NCBI GenBank assembly: GCA_963732095.1
Contig: CAVSZA010000003.1
Location: 15,779 to 79,778 of the forward strand
DNA length: 64,000 nt
Direction of reading: 5' to 3'
From: AP-15 sp963732095
GTDB taxonomy: Bacteria; Pseudomonadota; Alphaproteobacteria; ATCC43930; CGMCC-115725
The notes under the pieces were generated by a model that was given only the letters and a program-made list of their open reading frames with translations, ran no database searches and had not been told where the DNA came from. This document shows, piece after piece, positions 1 to 9,404 of the stretch. The translations under genes were made by a program, and so were the position numbers. Within the stretch, counting starts at the first letter, position 1; each line of letters opens with the position of its first letter.

Positions 1-1213
1 TGGACAGGTTCATCATCTTGCGGATTACGATCTGTCCACCGCGCGCGACCGGCCGCTCAACTATACGGTTCACGCCGATAATCGCCACCTCAGGATGGTT
101 GATCACCGGGGTGGTCACGATGCCGCCAATCGGCCCGAGACTGGTAATCGTGAGGGTAGAGCCGCTCAGCTCATCGCGGGCGGCGGTTCCGTCTCGCGTG
201 GCGGCTGCCAGCCGGGAGATTTCGGACGCCACCTCCCAAAGGTCCAGCGCCTCTGCGTGGCGGACGACCGGCACCATGAGCCCCTGCGGCGTCTGGGTGG
301 CAATGCCGATATGCAGGGCTGCGTGGCGCCGTACGATTCCTGCTTCGTCATCGAACAGGGCATTGATTTGGGGAAACCGCGGAATAGCGCACACCAGCGC
401 GCGGATTAGAAACGGCAGCAGTGTCAGCCGCGGCCGATCTACCCCATGCCGGGCGTTGAGGTGAGCGCGAAGCTCCTCAAGTGTGGTCACGTCAAATTCC
501 TCGACATAGGAGTAGTGAGGAATTCGCCGTTTGGACTCCTGCATGCGCTCGGCGATTCGGCGTCGAAGGCCGATGATCTTGATCGCCTCGATCCCCTCCA
601 GGCGGGCACTCCCCGCCGGCCGCGAGGCCAGGACCGCGGCACTTCCCCCCGAAGCAATGTAAGCGTCGAGGTCGGCATGGCCGATGCGGCCGGCCGGTCC
701 GGTTCCGGGAATGAATTGCAGCGCAATGCCAAGCTCATGGGCACGGCGCCGTACGGCGGGGGAGGCGAGCGGCTTTGCCACGGTCGGACGAGCGGAGGCG
801 ACCGGAGCTTCGATCTTCTCCCGAGCCGACGCCTGAGGTGTGCGCCGCGCTTTTTTCGCTGCAAGCAGCGGACCCGCTGAGGCTGCCGGTATAGGAATGG
901 TCGGCGCCGCAAGAGGTGCAACGGCAGCACCCGGCGAGGCCGCCTCGTCCTGGGGTAACGCCGCCTCATCGTTATCGACGTCAAGCACCAGGAGCTCTGC
1001 CCCGACGCGAATCTTGTCTCCGGGGTCGCCCGTGATCGCAAGAACTCGACCAGCCCGAGGCGAGGGTATCTCCACGGTTGCCTTGTCCGTCATGACGTCG
1101 ACCAACGGGTCATCCTCGGCAACCATGGAGCCGACCGCAACGTGCCAGCTGACAACCTCCGCCTCGGCGATGCCCTCTCCGACGTCGGGGAGCTTGAACA
1201 CGAAGCGTCCCAT
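1..1213 (-). CDS. bkdB: Dihydrolipoamide acyltransferase (E2) of a branched-chain 2-oxoacid dehydrogenase, 3' end cut by window edge
   Basis: E2 core enzyme that carries the acyl group on lipoyl-lysine and transfers it to CoA. My reading from the ATG at 1211-1213 begins MGRFVFKLPDVGEGIAEAEV, a typical lipoyl domain, with the lipoylated lysine in the context MTDKATVE near residue 43. An Ala/Pro-rich linker follows, then a peripheral-subunit-binding segment (VRRRAHELGI near residue 130) and the catalytic acyltransferase domain. The frame stays open to the window edge and stops at RKMMNLS, just before the expected DHRxxDG catalytic motif, so the C-terminus lies outside. The start lies one base after the E1beta stop, implying one transcript. 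Lipoyl and linker features fit BCKDH or acetoin-type E2; the adjacent E1alpha N-terminus favours the branched-chain complex. Confidence 0.9.
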   Translation of the reverse strand, partial: MGRFVFKLPDVGEGIAEAEVVSWHVAVGSMVAEDDPLVDVMTDKATVEIPSPRAGRVLAITGDPGDKIRVGAELLVLDVDNDEAALPQDEAASPGAAVAPLAAPTIPIPAASAGPLLAAKKARRTPQASAREKIEAPVASARPTVAKPLASPAVRRRAHELGIALQFIPGTGPAGRIGHADLDAYIASGGSAAVLASRPAGSARLEGIEAIKIIGLRRRIAERMQESKRRIPHYSYVEEFDVTTLEELRAHLNARHGVDRPRLTLLPFLIRALVCAIPRFPQINALFDDEAGIVRRHAALHIGIATQTPQGLMVPVVRHAEALDLWEVASEISRLAAATRDGTAARDELSGSTLTITSLGPIGGIVTTPVINHPEVAIIGVNRIVERPVARGGQIVIRKMMNLS

Positions 1214-1214
1214 G

Positions 1215-2228
1215 TCAGCCCTCCATCGCCCTACGGAGCCCCTCCGCGACGCGCCGGGGGCCGGGGAAATACTCCCACTCCAGCGAATGCGGGTAAGGTG
1301 TATCCCAGCCGGTAACCCGCACGATGGGCGCCTCAAGGCTGTAGAAGCAGTTCTCCTGGACGAGCGCCGACAATTCGGCGCCAAAGCCGCTCGTGCGGGT
1401 GGCTTCGTGGACGATTGCGCACCGTCCTGTCTTGGTGACGGAGGCCACGATCGTGTCAATGTCGACAGGGACCAGCGTGCGAAGGTCGACCACTTCGGCG
1501 TCCACTCCGCTCTCGGCCACCGCCGCCATCGCGACGTGCACCATGGTCCCGTAGGTCAGAACCGTCACGCCCTCGCCAGGCCGCACGACTGACGCCTTAC
1601 TGAGCGGGATCGTGTAATGCCCGTCCGGGATCTCTCCCGCCGGGTGCTCCGTCCATGGTGTCACCGGTTGATCGTGGTGGCCGTTGAACGGGCCATTGTA
1701 GAGGCGTTTGGGCTCGAGAAAGATAACCGGGTCGTCGTCTTCGATCGCGCTGATCAGGAGCCCCTTGGCATCGTAGGGGTTTGACGGGATGACCGTCTTG
1801 AGCCCGCAGACGTGGGTGAAGATGGCCTCAGGGCTCTGACTGTGCGTCTGTCCCCCGAAGATCCCACCACCGCACGGCGTGCGTACAGTAATGGGCGCAG
1901 TGAACTCGCCCGCCGACCGATAGCGGAGCCGCGCTGCGGTCGAAACGAGTTGGTCCGTAGCGGGATAGATATAGTCCGCAAACTGGATCTCCACGACCGG
2001 ACGCAAACCGTAGACGCCCATTCCGATGGCGGTCGCCAGGATGCCCGCCTCGGCGATTGGCGTGTCGAAAGCGCAATTCGGCCCATACTTCCGCTGCAGA
2101 CCTTCGGTGCAGCGGAATACACCTCCAAAGTACCCGACGTCCTCTCCGAAGACGACGACGTTGTCGTCCCGAGCCATCATGACGTCCATCGCCGAGTTCA
2201 GCGCCTGTACCATGCTCATCCGCGCCAT
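1215..2228 (-). CDS. bkdA2: 2-oxoacid dehydrogenase E1 component, beta subunit
   Basis: Beta subunit of the thiamine-diphosphate-dependent E1 enzyme, which decarboxylates branched-chain 2-oxoacids with its alpha partner. The 337-residue protein starts MARMSMVQALNSAMD and shows the transketolase pyrimidine-binding signature (VVVFGEDVGYFGGVFR), then FADYIYPATDQL and the C-terminal transketolase domain ending EGLRRAMEG. Full family length is about 330-350. I chose the ATG at 2226-2228 because homologs begin just before MSMVQALN and it sits two bases after the restored E1alpha stop. An upstream extension would read through E1alpha sequence out of frame. It is followed directly by E2, so it is the middle gene of a three-gene operon. 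Confidence 0.93.
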   Translation of the reverse strand: MARMSMVQALNSAMDVMMARDDNVVVFGEDVGYFGGVFRCTEGLQRKYGPNCAFDTPIAEAGILATAIGMGVYGLRPVVEIQFADYIYPATDQLVSTAARLRYRSAGEFTAPITVRTPCGGGIFGGQTHSQSPEAIFTHVCGLKTVIPSNPYDAKGLLISAIEDDDPVIFLEPKRLYNGPFNGHHDQPVTPWTEHPAGEIPDGHYTIPLSKASVVRPGEGVTVLTYGTMVHVAMAAVAESGVDAEVVDLRTLVPVDIDTIVASVTKTGRCAIVHEATRTSGFGAELSALVQENCFYSLEAPIVRVTGWDTPYPHSLEWEYFPGPRRVAEGLRRAMEG

Positions 2229-2230
2229 GT

Positions 2231-3462
2231 TCAGAACCCCAGTTCCTGCCGCTGACGACGAAGTGCCAGGGCATCTCCTTGAAGACATCGTCGAACATGG
2301 TCGCCGGGCTGTGGTGCTCGCCGGTACCCATCGTGCCATAGCTTTCGGCTTCGCGCTGGGCGTCACGCACCTCGCTATCCACCTCGGCCGCCAGATGGGA
2401 ATGCTGCTCGTCCGACCACGCCCCGAGTGCCGCCAGGTGCGCCTGCAGGCGTGCGATCGGATCACCAAGTGGCCAATGGCCGGCCTCGTCGGCTGGCCGA
2501 TATTTGCTCGGGTCATCGCTCGTGGAATGCGCCGACGCGCGGTAGGAGAGCAATTCGATGACCGTAGCGCCCAGGTTGGATCGTGCCCGATCGGCCGCCC
2601 AGCTGGTCACCGCATGCACCGCCAGGAAGTCGTTCCCGTCAACACGCAGGGCCGGCAGGCCATAACCTAGGCCACGCGCTGCAAAGGTCGTGTGCTCGCC
2701 TCCCGCAATCCTCTGGAAGGACGAAATGGCGTATTGGTTGTTGACAATGTTCAAGATGACCGGCGCGCGATAGACGCTGGCGAACGTCAGGGCGTGGTGG
2801 AAGTCACCCTCTGCAGTCGCACCCTCTCCGATCCACCCGGCGGCGATCCGGTCGTCGTGCCTGATGGCCGAGGCCATGGCCCACCCGACGGCCTGTGGGA
2901 AGTGCGTGGCCAGATTACCGACAACAGAGAAAAATCCCACCGCCTTGCTGGAATACATAACCGGCATCTGGCGGCCCTTCAGCCGGTCCCTCGAGTTGGA
3001 AAATACCTGGTTCATCATCTCGACCAACGGCCAGCCACGGGCAATGAGGAGCCCCTGCTGCCGGTAGGTCGGGAACGCCATGTCGCGGTGGTCGAGCGCC
3101 ATGGCCTGCGCAACCCCGATTGCCTCCTCGCCTGTGCAAGGCATGTAGAACGACGTCTTGCCCTGGCGCTGAGCACGGAACATTCGGTTGTCATACGCCC
3201 GCGTCAGCATCATCGCCCGCAGACCGCGATGCAGTGTCCCGGGGTCCAGCTTTGGATCCCACGGGCCGACTGCGTCATCGTTGTCGTCAAGCACGCGGAT
3301 CAGCGCGTAAGCGTGCTCGCGTATAGCAGCCGGCTCCACGCTGATATCGGAACGTGTGACTGAACCTGCCGCCGGCACCTTCACCCAGTTGAAGTCCGGG
3401 GGCTGCCCGGCCCGGGCGGCCGGCTCTGGGACGTGCAGCTGCAAGGGGAAAGAGTTCTTCAA
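2231..3462 (-). pseudogene. bkdA1: 2-oxoacid dehydrogenase E1 component, alpha subunit, with a C-terminal 1-base frameshift
   Basis: Alpha subunit of the branched-chain 2-oxoacid dehydrogenase E1. It opens MKNSFPLQLHVPEPAARAG, typical of BCKDH E1alpha. The thiamine-diphosphate motif (GEGATAEGDFHH...NIVNN) lies at about residues 212-242 and a serine-rich loop (YRASAHSTSDD) near residue 335. Reading stays in frame to EMPWH. There a single missing base near 2262 shifts the frame: the other frame gives the expected RRQRQELGF and a TGA at 2231-2233, two bases before the E1beta start. As written, the frame instead continues about 400 bases through E1beta. The span is one base short of 411 codons. 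It may be a sequencing error, because operon spacing is otherwise intact; if real, the last dozen residues are replaced by a long tail. Confidence 0.85.
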
Positions 3463-3512
3463 CTGTCATCTCCCGATATGGCTCAAGGGCATTGCCAAAC
3501 TTGCCCATAGGC

Positions 3513-3530
3513 GATTGCCCGTGGGCAATC
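3513..3530. promoter_or_regulatory. 18-bp perfect palindrome upstream of the 2-oxoacid dehydrogenase operon
   Basis: GATTGCCCGTGGGCAATC has 8-base arms around a central GT and lies 51-68 bases upstream of the E1alpha ATG. Further TTGCC half-sites occur at about 3491-3507. Position and symmetry suit an operator for a dimeric regulator such as a Bkd-type activator or repressor. No regulator gene is next to it, so the role is inference. Confidence 0.4.
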
Positions 3531-4130
3531 TGGGGTCACTACAGAATTTGCGCGATATCCCCAGAATGCAAAGCGCCTAGGGTCATGCCCCCATTGGCAG
3601 GTGGGGACCACACCGCGCTAAATCTGAAGATCAACGGGGCCGGCAAGCATCGCTGGACGGTGCCCGAAGATACCTTGTCGCTGATCCGCGGGTCCGGGAC
3701 GGTGACACGCAGATGGCCGGTTTCGGCGCGAATTCGACAGGCGGTGGCGCAGGGTCGGCTCGCTACCGATTGGCGTAAGAGGGTCTGGAGTCCACCGAGG
3801 GTCACACTCGGCGGTGCCGTCAACCACTGAGCACAGCTACTCTACCTTCAACCGCGGAAGAAATATCGCCTTGCCGAATCCGTCGTGAAGCGCGAGGAGC
3901 CGGCGTTCGCTGGTCTGGGGGCGAACAGCCGGCGTCGAGCCGTACGAGCCATTCTCGCAGCAGCAAATAATCGGATGCTATGAGCAGGACATTCCCACCG
4001 ACGTCTGCCCAGAGCCAATCGTATTGGCCACAGCGCAGGGTCGCCGTTGAGATATGTCCATGAAGCCGCTGATCTGAACCGGAATATCGCACTCAGACGA
4101 ACCACGTCGGCCGCCATCGCCGCGCCCGCG
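3531..4130. other. Intergenic stretch, no recognised gene
   Basis: About 600 bases between the acyl-CoA ligase stop and the bkd upstream region. A 90-residue minus-strand reading frame at 3820-4092 contains a protein-like stretch (YDWLWADVGGNVLLIASDY). It has no recognisable family and no clear ribosome-binding site, so I do not call it as a gene. Nothing else stands out. Confidence 0.4.
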
Positions 4131-5786
4131 TCACGTACCGCTGTTCGTCGCTAGTTGCTCTACGAGGCTGGGCTTATGGATCTTGCCCGTAGGCGTGCGC
4201 GGGAGCTGTGCCGCCGTGCGAAAAACGAGCCGCGCCGGTACCTTGTAGCTTGCCAGCCGCTCACGGCAGAAGGCGACGATCGCCGCAGGATCGGTTGTAG
4301 CCCCGCCGCGCAGCTCGACCGCTGCGGCGACGATCTCGCCCTTTGACCGATGCGGAACACCCACGACATAGGCCTGCACGATGTCCGGATGTTGTAGCAG
4401 GACTTGCTCGACCTCGAGCGGCGCGACGTTGACGCCGCCGGTCTTGATCAGCTCCTTTAGCCGCCCGCAAAACCGGATGCGTCCATCCGCCTCGATCGTG
4501 CCGAGATCGCCGGTCAAAAAATAGCCATCCCGGTCGAACGCCTCTGCATCGAGTTCCGGCGCTCGGTAATAACCCGGCGTGACGTAGCCCGCGACGGCGA
4601 GCTCCCCGATCTCGCCTTCGGGCAACGGTCGCCGCGTAACGGGATCGACGGCACGGATCGTCATTCCGGGGAGCGGCAGGCCTTGGCTGTGCAGGCGGAC
4701 CGCCAGCGGGTCATTGGCATCGCTCACGGCGCAATTGCCATAGGTCTCCGTCGCGCCGTAGACATTGCAGAGTTCTGCGGCTCCCAGCGCCTCGATGGTC
4801 ATTGCGATGTCTTCGGGCGGGCCAATGGTGAGCCCGGTCCGCATCGCACCGAGGCGGCGTCCAGGGTGGTCCTCGTGCTCCCGCAGGGCCCGCGCCATGT
4901 TGCCCATGCCGTAGTAGACGCTGCAGCGCTCGCGCTCGATCAGCGCCAAAGCTTCTCCCGCCTCGAAGCTCTCCTGCAAGACGAGGCAGCCGCCATGCGT
5001 CATGATCGCCGGCACGGCATTGGCCGAGCCGAATGACCAGAACAATGGCACGGCGAGCCATAAGCGGTCGCAGGCGCGAAGGTGCTGCCGTTCGCCGATG
5101 TCGAAGCCGTTGGCGATCAGAGGCCCGTGCGCCAAGGTCACGCCCTTTGGCGCCGCGGTCGAGCCCGAGGTGTAGAGGATGTAGCAGATGTCCTGCGCCG
5201 TCACAGCCTGCTGTGCGGCGGCGAGTGCTGCGGCATCGACTGTTGCGCCCCGTGCCAGGAATTGCCGCAGCGAGAAGACCGCGGCGGGTGCGCGCCCCTC
5301 CACAGCCACGACGGTGCGCAGGTTCGGCAGCCGCGCGCTCCTGAGCGCGCCCGGCGGTGACCCGTCGAGTTCGGGGCAAAGGTCGCGCAGCGCGTCGAGG
5401 AAGCGCCGGCCGCGGAAGGCCTCGAGCGTGATCAACGCTGCGGCGCCGGAATGCTCCAAAGCCCAAGCGAGTTCACGCGGCGTCGAGAACGTGCTGAGCG
5501 CGGCGACGACGGCGCCGATCTTGGCGACACCGAAGGCGGCGACAAGCCATTCCGTTCGGTTGGTGACCAGCAGGGCGACCCGGTCTCCGCGCCGGATGCC
5601 GACGGCGAGGAATGCCCGGGCGAATTCATCCACCCGCGCCTTGAGGCCGGCGTAATCGAGACGCTCGTCGCGAAACACCAGAGCCTCGGCGCCGGGCGTG
5701 GCGGTCGCCATCTCATCGACCAGATCGCCGAGCGTTCGGCTGGCCGGACGCTGGCTCGCGCCGTCACTCATCGGGTCCTCATTCAT
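4131..5786 (-). CDS. AMP-dependent acyl-CoA synthetase/ligase
   Basis: Member of the ANL adenylating superfamily: activates a carboxylic acid to acyl-AMP and then to acyl-CoA in the cytoplasm. The 551-residue length is normal. Motifs in order are the AMP/P-loop signature YTSGSTAAPKG (about 205-215), NVYGATETYGN, the hinge region YFLTGDLG...GRLKELIKTGG, and the C-terminal PRTPTGKIHK carrying the catalytic lysine. The start (MNEDPMSDG) overlaps the end of the enoyl-CoA hydratase by eight bases; an in-frame ATG at 5771 is an alternative. The coupled pair suggests activation followed by a beta-oxidation-like hydration. Substrate class (fatty, aromatic or cyclic acid) cannot be read from sequence. 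Confidence 0.92.
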   Translation of the reverse strand: MNEDPMSDGASQRPASRTLGDLVDEMATATPGAEALVFRDERLDYAGLKARVDEFARAFLAVGIRRGDRVALLVTNRTEWLVAAFGVAKIGAVVAALSTFSTPRELAWALEHSGAAALITLEAFRGRRFLDALRDLCPELDGSPPGALRSARLPNLRTVVAVEGRAPAAVFSLRQFLARGATVDAAALAAAQQAVTAQDICYILYTSGSTAAPKGVTLAHGPLIANGFDIGERQHLRACDRLWLAVPLFWSFGSANAVPAIMTHGGCLVLQESFEAGEALALIERERCSVYYGMGNMARALREHEDHPGRRLGAMRTGLTIGPPEDIAMTIEALGAAELCNVYGATETYGNCAVSDANDPLAVRLHSQGLPLPGMTIRAVDPVTRRPLPEGEIGELAVAGYVTPGYYRAPELDAEAFDRDGYFLTGDLGTIEADGRIRFCGRLKELIKTGGVNVAPLEVEQVLLQHPDIVQAYVVGVPHRSKGEIVAAAVELRGGATTDPAAIVAFCRERLASYKVPARLVFRTAAQLPRTPTGKIHKPSLVEQLATNSGT

Positions 5787-6540
5787 AGTGAGGCCGCCGC
5801 TTCTCGCGGAACGCGGCGACGCCCTCGACGAAGTGGGGGCTGGCTCGCACCGCGTCGCCGAGCTGCTGCTCCAGCGCCTCGCGGGTCAACGCGTGATCGG
5901 CGATTGTGGCGCTGACTTGCCGCTTGACCGCCTGCACCGCCGAGGGGCTGTTCGCAGCGATCGTTTCGGCGGTCTCGATCGCCCAACCCATCAGCTCGCT
6001 GCGGGGCACAAGCCGGTTTACCAGGCCGAGCCGAACCGCCTCCCCAGCGTCGATCAAACGCGCCGTCAGCAGCAGGTCCATCGCGTGAACGTAACCAATC
6101 TGCTGGGTCAGCTTTATCGTCGAGCCGCCGAACGGGTAGATCGACCACTTGACCTCGGTCAGGCCAAAACGCGCCTCCGGCGCAGCGGCGCGGATGTCGG
6201 TCGAGAGCATCAATTCGAGGCCACCGCCGACGCAGTCACCGTTGACCGCGGCGACGATTGGTTTCGAATATGGGTCGTTCTTCAGCAAGGCGTGGTTGAC
6301 CATCCGCGCCACTTCCGGCGCGGCCGACAGATCGCCGCTGACATCGGCGCCGACGGTAAAGGCTCGCTGACCGGCGCCGGTCAAGATGATGCAGCGGCAA
6401 TCGCCGTCGCGCTCCAGCTCGTCCCAGAGGCGTCCGAGCTCGATCAGCATCTGTCGCGTCATGGCGTTGAGGCGCGGCTGGTTGTCAACGGTGACGAGTG
6501 CGACGTGCCGGCTATGCCGGGCGAGTCGGATCTCCATCAT
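5779..6540 (-). CDS. Enoyl-CoA hydratase/isomerase family protein
   Basis: Crotonase-fold protein of about 253 residues from MMEIRLARH. It has the oxyanion-hole region FTVGADVSGD, the glycine-rich AVNGDCVGGGLEL segment and FGLTEVKWSIYPFGGS. The two glutamates corresponding to the catalytic pair of enoyl-CoA hydratases (in GLEL and LTEV) are both present, so hydration of a 2-enoyl-CoA is plausible. I prefer the ATG at 6538-6540 over an upstream one because the domain begins directly after it. The gene is translationally coupled to the downstream acyl-CoA ligase. Other crotonase activities (isomerase, hydrolase) cannot be excluded. Confidence 0.9.
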   Translation of the reverse strand: MMEIRLARHSRHVALVTVDNQPRLNAMTRQMLIELGRLWDELERDGDCRCIILTGAGQRAFTVGADVSGDLSAAPEVARMVNHALLKNDPYSKPIVAAVNGDCVGGGLELMLSTDIRAAAPEARFGLTEVKWSIYPFGGSTIKLTQQIGYVHAMDLLLTARLIDAGEAVRLGLVNRLVPRSELMGWAIETAETIAANSPSAVQAVKRQVSATIADHALTREALEQQLGDAVRASPHFVEGVAAFREKRRPHYE

Positions 6541-6668
6541 TCGGGCTCCAGGCAACGTCACCGGTGACGGCAGTTGAGGGCCGGCGCGGGCCGCCTGTCA
6601 ACCGACCGCTCCCGATCGTTTTGCGATATCGTCGGCGCGAGCGATGGGCGTATGGCGAGGAGCAGGAA

Positions 6669-7646
6669 ATGAAGGCGATTCGTTGCCGGGAGTGGGGCGC
6701 TCCCGATGTGCTGCGGTTCGAAGAGGCCGAGAGCCCGAACCTCAAGCAGCACCAGGTACGCCTCCGGGTCCGCGCCGCGGGCGTCAACTTCGCCGACAGC
6801 CTGATGGTCGGCGGCACCTATCAGGTGAAGCCGCAGTTCCCGTTCATTCCGGGGCTCGAAGCCGCCGGCGAGATTGTCGAGACAGGCAGCGCGGTCGATG
6901 GCTTGCGGATCGGGCAGCGGGCGCTCGCGGTGCTGCGCAACGGCGGCGGCTATGCCGAGGAGATTGTGCTCGACGCCGCCGCGGTGGTGCCAATCCCCGA
7001 TGCAATGGATTTCGTCATCGCCGCCGCCTTTCCGGTTGCCTACGGCACCGCGCATTTCGCGCTGACCCATCGCGGCCATCTGCAACCGGGCGAGACGCTG
7101 CTCGTGCTTGGCGCCGCCGGCGGGGTCGGGCTGACCGCGGTCGAGATCGGCAAAGCGATGGGCGCGCGGGTCATCGCTGCGGCGGGCGGCAGGGAAAAAC
7201 TGGCAGTGGCGCACTCGCGGGGAGCCGACGAGCTGATCGACTACAAGGCGGAAAGCATTCGCGACCGGGTGCGCGCGCTGACCGGCGGCAGGGGCGCCGA
7301 TGTCGTCTACGACCCGGTCGGCGGCGATGCGTTCGACCAGGCGCTCCGCGTGGTCAACTGGGAGGCGCGGATGCTGGTGATCGGCTTTGCCGCCGGCCGC
7401 ATCCAGTCGGTCCCGGCCAATCTGATCCTGGTCAAGAACATCTCGGTCATCGGCGTCGTGTGGGGCGCGCAGGCCGAACGCGACCCCGCCCTGATCAGCC
7501 GCAACCTCGCCGAGCTGCTGCGCTGGTGGGAGGCCGGCCGGCTCGAGCCTCTGGTCGCGAAAGTTTTTCCGTTGCCCGAGGCCGGCGAGGCACTGACGGC
7601 GCTGCTGTCGCGCCGGTACGCCGGTAAGATCGTCCTCGAAACTTAA
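6669..7646 (+). CDS. NADPH:quinone oxidoreductase family (zinc-independent MDR) protein
   Basis: Medium-chain dehydrogenase/reductase of the quinone oxidoreductase type, 325 residues. It begins MKAIRCREWGAPDVLRFEE, has the GroES-like domain (PFIPGLEAAGEI), then the Rossmann motif LGAAGGVGLTAVEIGKAMGA near residues 147-166, and ends YAGKIVLET. Structural and catalytic zinc-ligand cysteines are absent, matching QOR rather than alcohol dehydrogenases. The start at 6669 is preceded by AGGAGCAGGAA, a good ribosome-binding site. It is divergent from the ligase/hydratase pair, sharing a roughly 130-base intergenic region, and may reduce enones or quinones from the same catabolism. The physiological substrate is unknown. 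Confidence 0.9.
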   Translation: MKAIRCREWGAPDVLRFEEAESPNLKQHQVRLRVRAAGVNFADSLMVGGTYQVKPQFPFIPGLEAAGEIVETGSAVDGLRIGQRALAVLRNGGGYAEEIVLDAAAVVPIPDAMDFVIAAAFPVAYGTAHFALTHRGHLQPGETLLVLGAAGGVGLTAVEIGKAMGARVIAAAGGREKLAVAHSRGADELIDYKAESIRDRVRALTGGRGADVVYDPVGGDAFDQALRVVNWEARMLVIGFAAGRIQSVPANLILVKNISVIGVVWGAQAERDPALISRNLAELLRWWEAGRLEPLVAKVFPLPEAGEALTALLSRRYAGKIVLET

Positions 7647-7758
7647 AGGGGCCGACGCGGCCTCAAAGCGGCTCGCCGCAGCCCCCGCCTTACACCAACC
7701 GTTCGCTCGCCTGTTCCAATTCGGCGCGGAAGGCCGGGTCGGCGACAACATTCCGCTC

Positions 7759-8550
7759 TTAACTGATCGTGGGCGTAACGCCGCCGTCGACGCGAAGCGC
7801 GGCGCCATTGGTGCCTGATGACAGCGGGCTCGCTACATAGGCGACTAGGGTTGGCGATCTCGTCAGGCTCGATCATCCGCTGCAATAGGGACGACGGCCG
7901 GGCTTTGGCGAAGAATTCGACTTCGATCTGCTCGGACGGCGCCTCGGGATCGTTCGCGATGCTTTTCAGAAAGTCGATAATGCCTTCGGAACGCGTCGGG
8001 CCGGGCAGCACAGAATTTACCGTCACCTTCGTGCCTTTGGTCAGCCCCGCAAGACCGCGAGACGGCAAGCTGAGCAGTCTTGGTCGTACCGTAATGAATC
8101 ATCTCGCCCGGCGTGACGAGGCCTGATTCACTGGAGATGAAGATGATCCGACCCCAGTTCCGCTCCAGCATGCCCTGGGAAATACGCCCGGGCCAGCCGA
8201 ACGCCGCTCAGCACGTTAACCTCGAAGTAGCTGCGCCAGTCTGCGTCGGTGATCGCCGCGAAGTCCTTGATCTCATAGATCCCGAGATTGTTTACAAGTA
8301 TGTCCACACTCGGCGTCGCACGCACAAGGGCAGCGGCGCCCTTCTCCGTCGAGGCGTCAGCCAAGACGCCGCTCACTCGGGCGCCGCCCGAGACGCGAAT
8401 GCTGTCGACCGCCTGGTCGAGCTTTGCCTAGTTACGGCCGGTGACGATCACCTTGGCGCCTTCGACGGCGAGCTTGCGGGCGATCTCGAGGCCGATACCC
8501 GCAGTCGAGCCGGTGACGAGGGCGGTTTTGTTGCTCAGGTGCAGATCCAT
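7759..8550 (-). pseudogene. Short-chain dehydrogenase/reductase, decayed (one nonsense codon, three frameshifts)
   Basis: An SDR gene can be pieced together from MDLHLSNKTALVTGSTAGIG through NNLGIY, IIFISSESG and YGTTK to VDGGVTPTIS and a TAA at 7759-7761. In frame, codon 41 or so is TAG where VTGRNQAKLD is expected. Single-base insertions then shift the frame near 8178 (after YFPG), near 8064 (before LAGLTKGTK) and near 7852 (after DEIAN). Each downstream frame resumes clear SDR sequence, so this is one gene with four lesions. NAD(P) motif, SES and YxxxK are all recognisable, so the ancestor was a normal oxidoreductase. No functional protein is expected. Confidence 0.88.
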
Positions 8551-8675
8551 GATGGTGTCTCCTACTGCGCGGCACCGGTCCACGTTGCAGCAATTCTCCG
8601 GCGGGGCCCTAAACTTCGGAGAACCCAGCTTGGTTCGTCGAGCCGGCGGTGGTCATCGACGCTCCCGCGTCTCCG

Positions 8676-9047
8676 TCAGGTGTTTAGCGACTTGTCGATA
8701 CAAGCAAGCAATTCGTTCTCGTCGAATGGCTTGCTCAGGTAACAAACGACCCCATCCCCCAACGCGTCCTCCCGCGCGCTGTCGTCGGGGTAAGCCGTGA
8801 TTAGAATAGTCGGGATGGTCTTTCCCGCAGCCAGCAGGCGGCGATGCAGTTCGAGCCCCGTCATCCCCGGCATCTGCACGTCCGTGATAAGGCAGGAGGT
8901 ACGGGGGATTTGGCGGGAGCTTAAGAACCCTTCAGCGGAGGCGAAGGCTACGGCGGTATATCCCAACGACTTGATGAGTCCCCTGATTGCCTCGCGCATC
9001 GATTCATCATCGTCGACCACCGAGATCAGGGTTTGTGTTTTCGGCAC
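8676..9047 (-). CDS. Single-domain response regulator (FixJ-type receiver)
   Basis: Stand-alone CheY-like receiver of 123 residues. The acidic cluster is D12-D14, the phospho-acceptor D56 lies in ITDVQMPG, the switch threonine is T84 and the conserved lysine K106 is in SKPF. There is no output domain. It resembles the receiver half of FixJ/NodW-type regulators that pair with PAS histidine kinases. The partner kinase is not adjacent; a truncated kinase-receiver hybrid lies at 62.6-63.6 kb, but nothing links them. It acts in the cytoplasm as a phosphorelay intermediate or by protein contact. Confidence 0.92.
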   Translation of the reverse strand: MPKTQTLISVVDDDESMREAIRGLIKSLGYTAVAFASAEGFLSSRQIPRTSCLITDVQMPGMTGLELHRRLLAAGKTIPTILITAYPDDSAREDALGDGVVCYLSKPFDENELLACIDKSLNT

Positions 9048-9404
9048 TTGACCTCCACATCTGGGGTTTTCGAGAGTATGAACGCGCTGCGATCTGGGCG
9101 AGGGATATTCGACACATGTTGAGAGTAAGATTAAACCACGGTGCCCGCGATTATACTTTGGTTTAAAATGGAATTGCTGCGAGAGTGAATTTGGCTGGGC
9201 GTCCGCGAATCGTGGCCAAGGTAAAAATTCCTTTCTCCTACGAGAGCGCGATTTTAGGATATCTGACCGCGGGATTGCCGCTGCCCTGAGAGTTGGGGTG
9301 CCTCTATCGCAGGGAAGCGCGAGCGATAACTGCGCAGCCGACGATCATTGGGAGCAGCGAGATCACTGTAAAAGTCCATCGTGGCTAGGTCATGCGAAGG
9401 CATT
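9048..9404. other. AT-richer intergenic region
   Basis: About 360 bases between the receiver gene and the IS6-type element, visibly richer in A+T than its surroundings around 9120-9250. It should hold the receiver promoter. I see no gene or repeat in it. Confidence 0.4.

Noticed and set aside
1828..3462. A 544-residue E1alpha reading through into E1beta
   Set aside because: Homology ends at EMPWH; the rest is antiphase sequence of E1beta. A one-base shift restores the normal end.
4711..5466. A 251-residue Arg-rich frame inside the acyl-CoA ligase
   Set aside because: Same-strand shadow of a conserved gene; composition is typical of out-of-frame GC-rich DNA.
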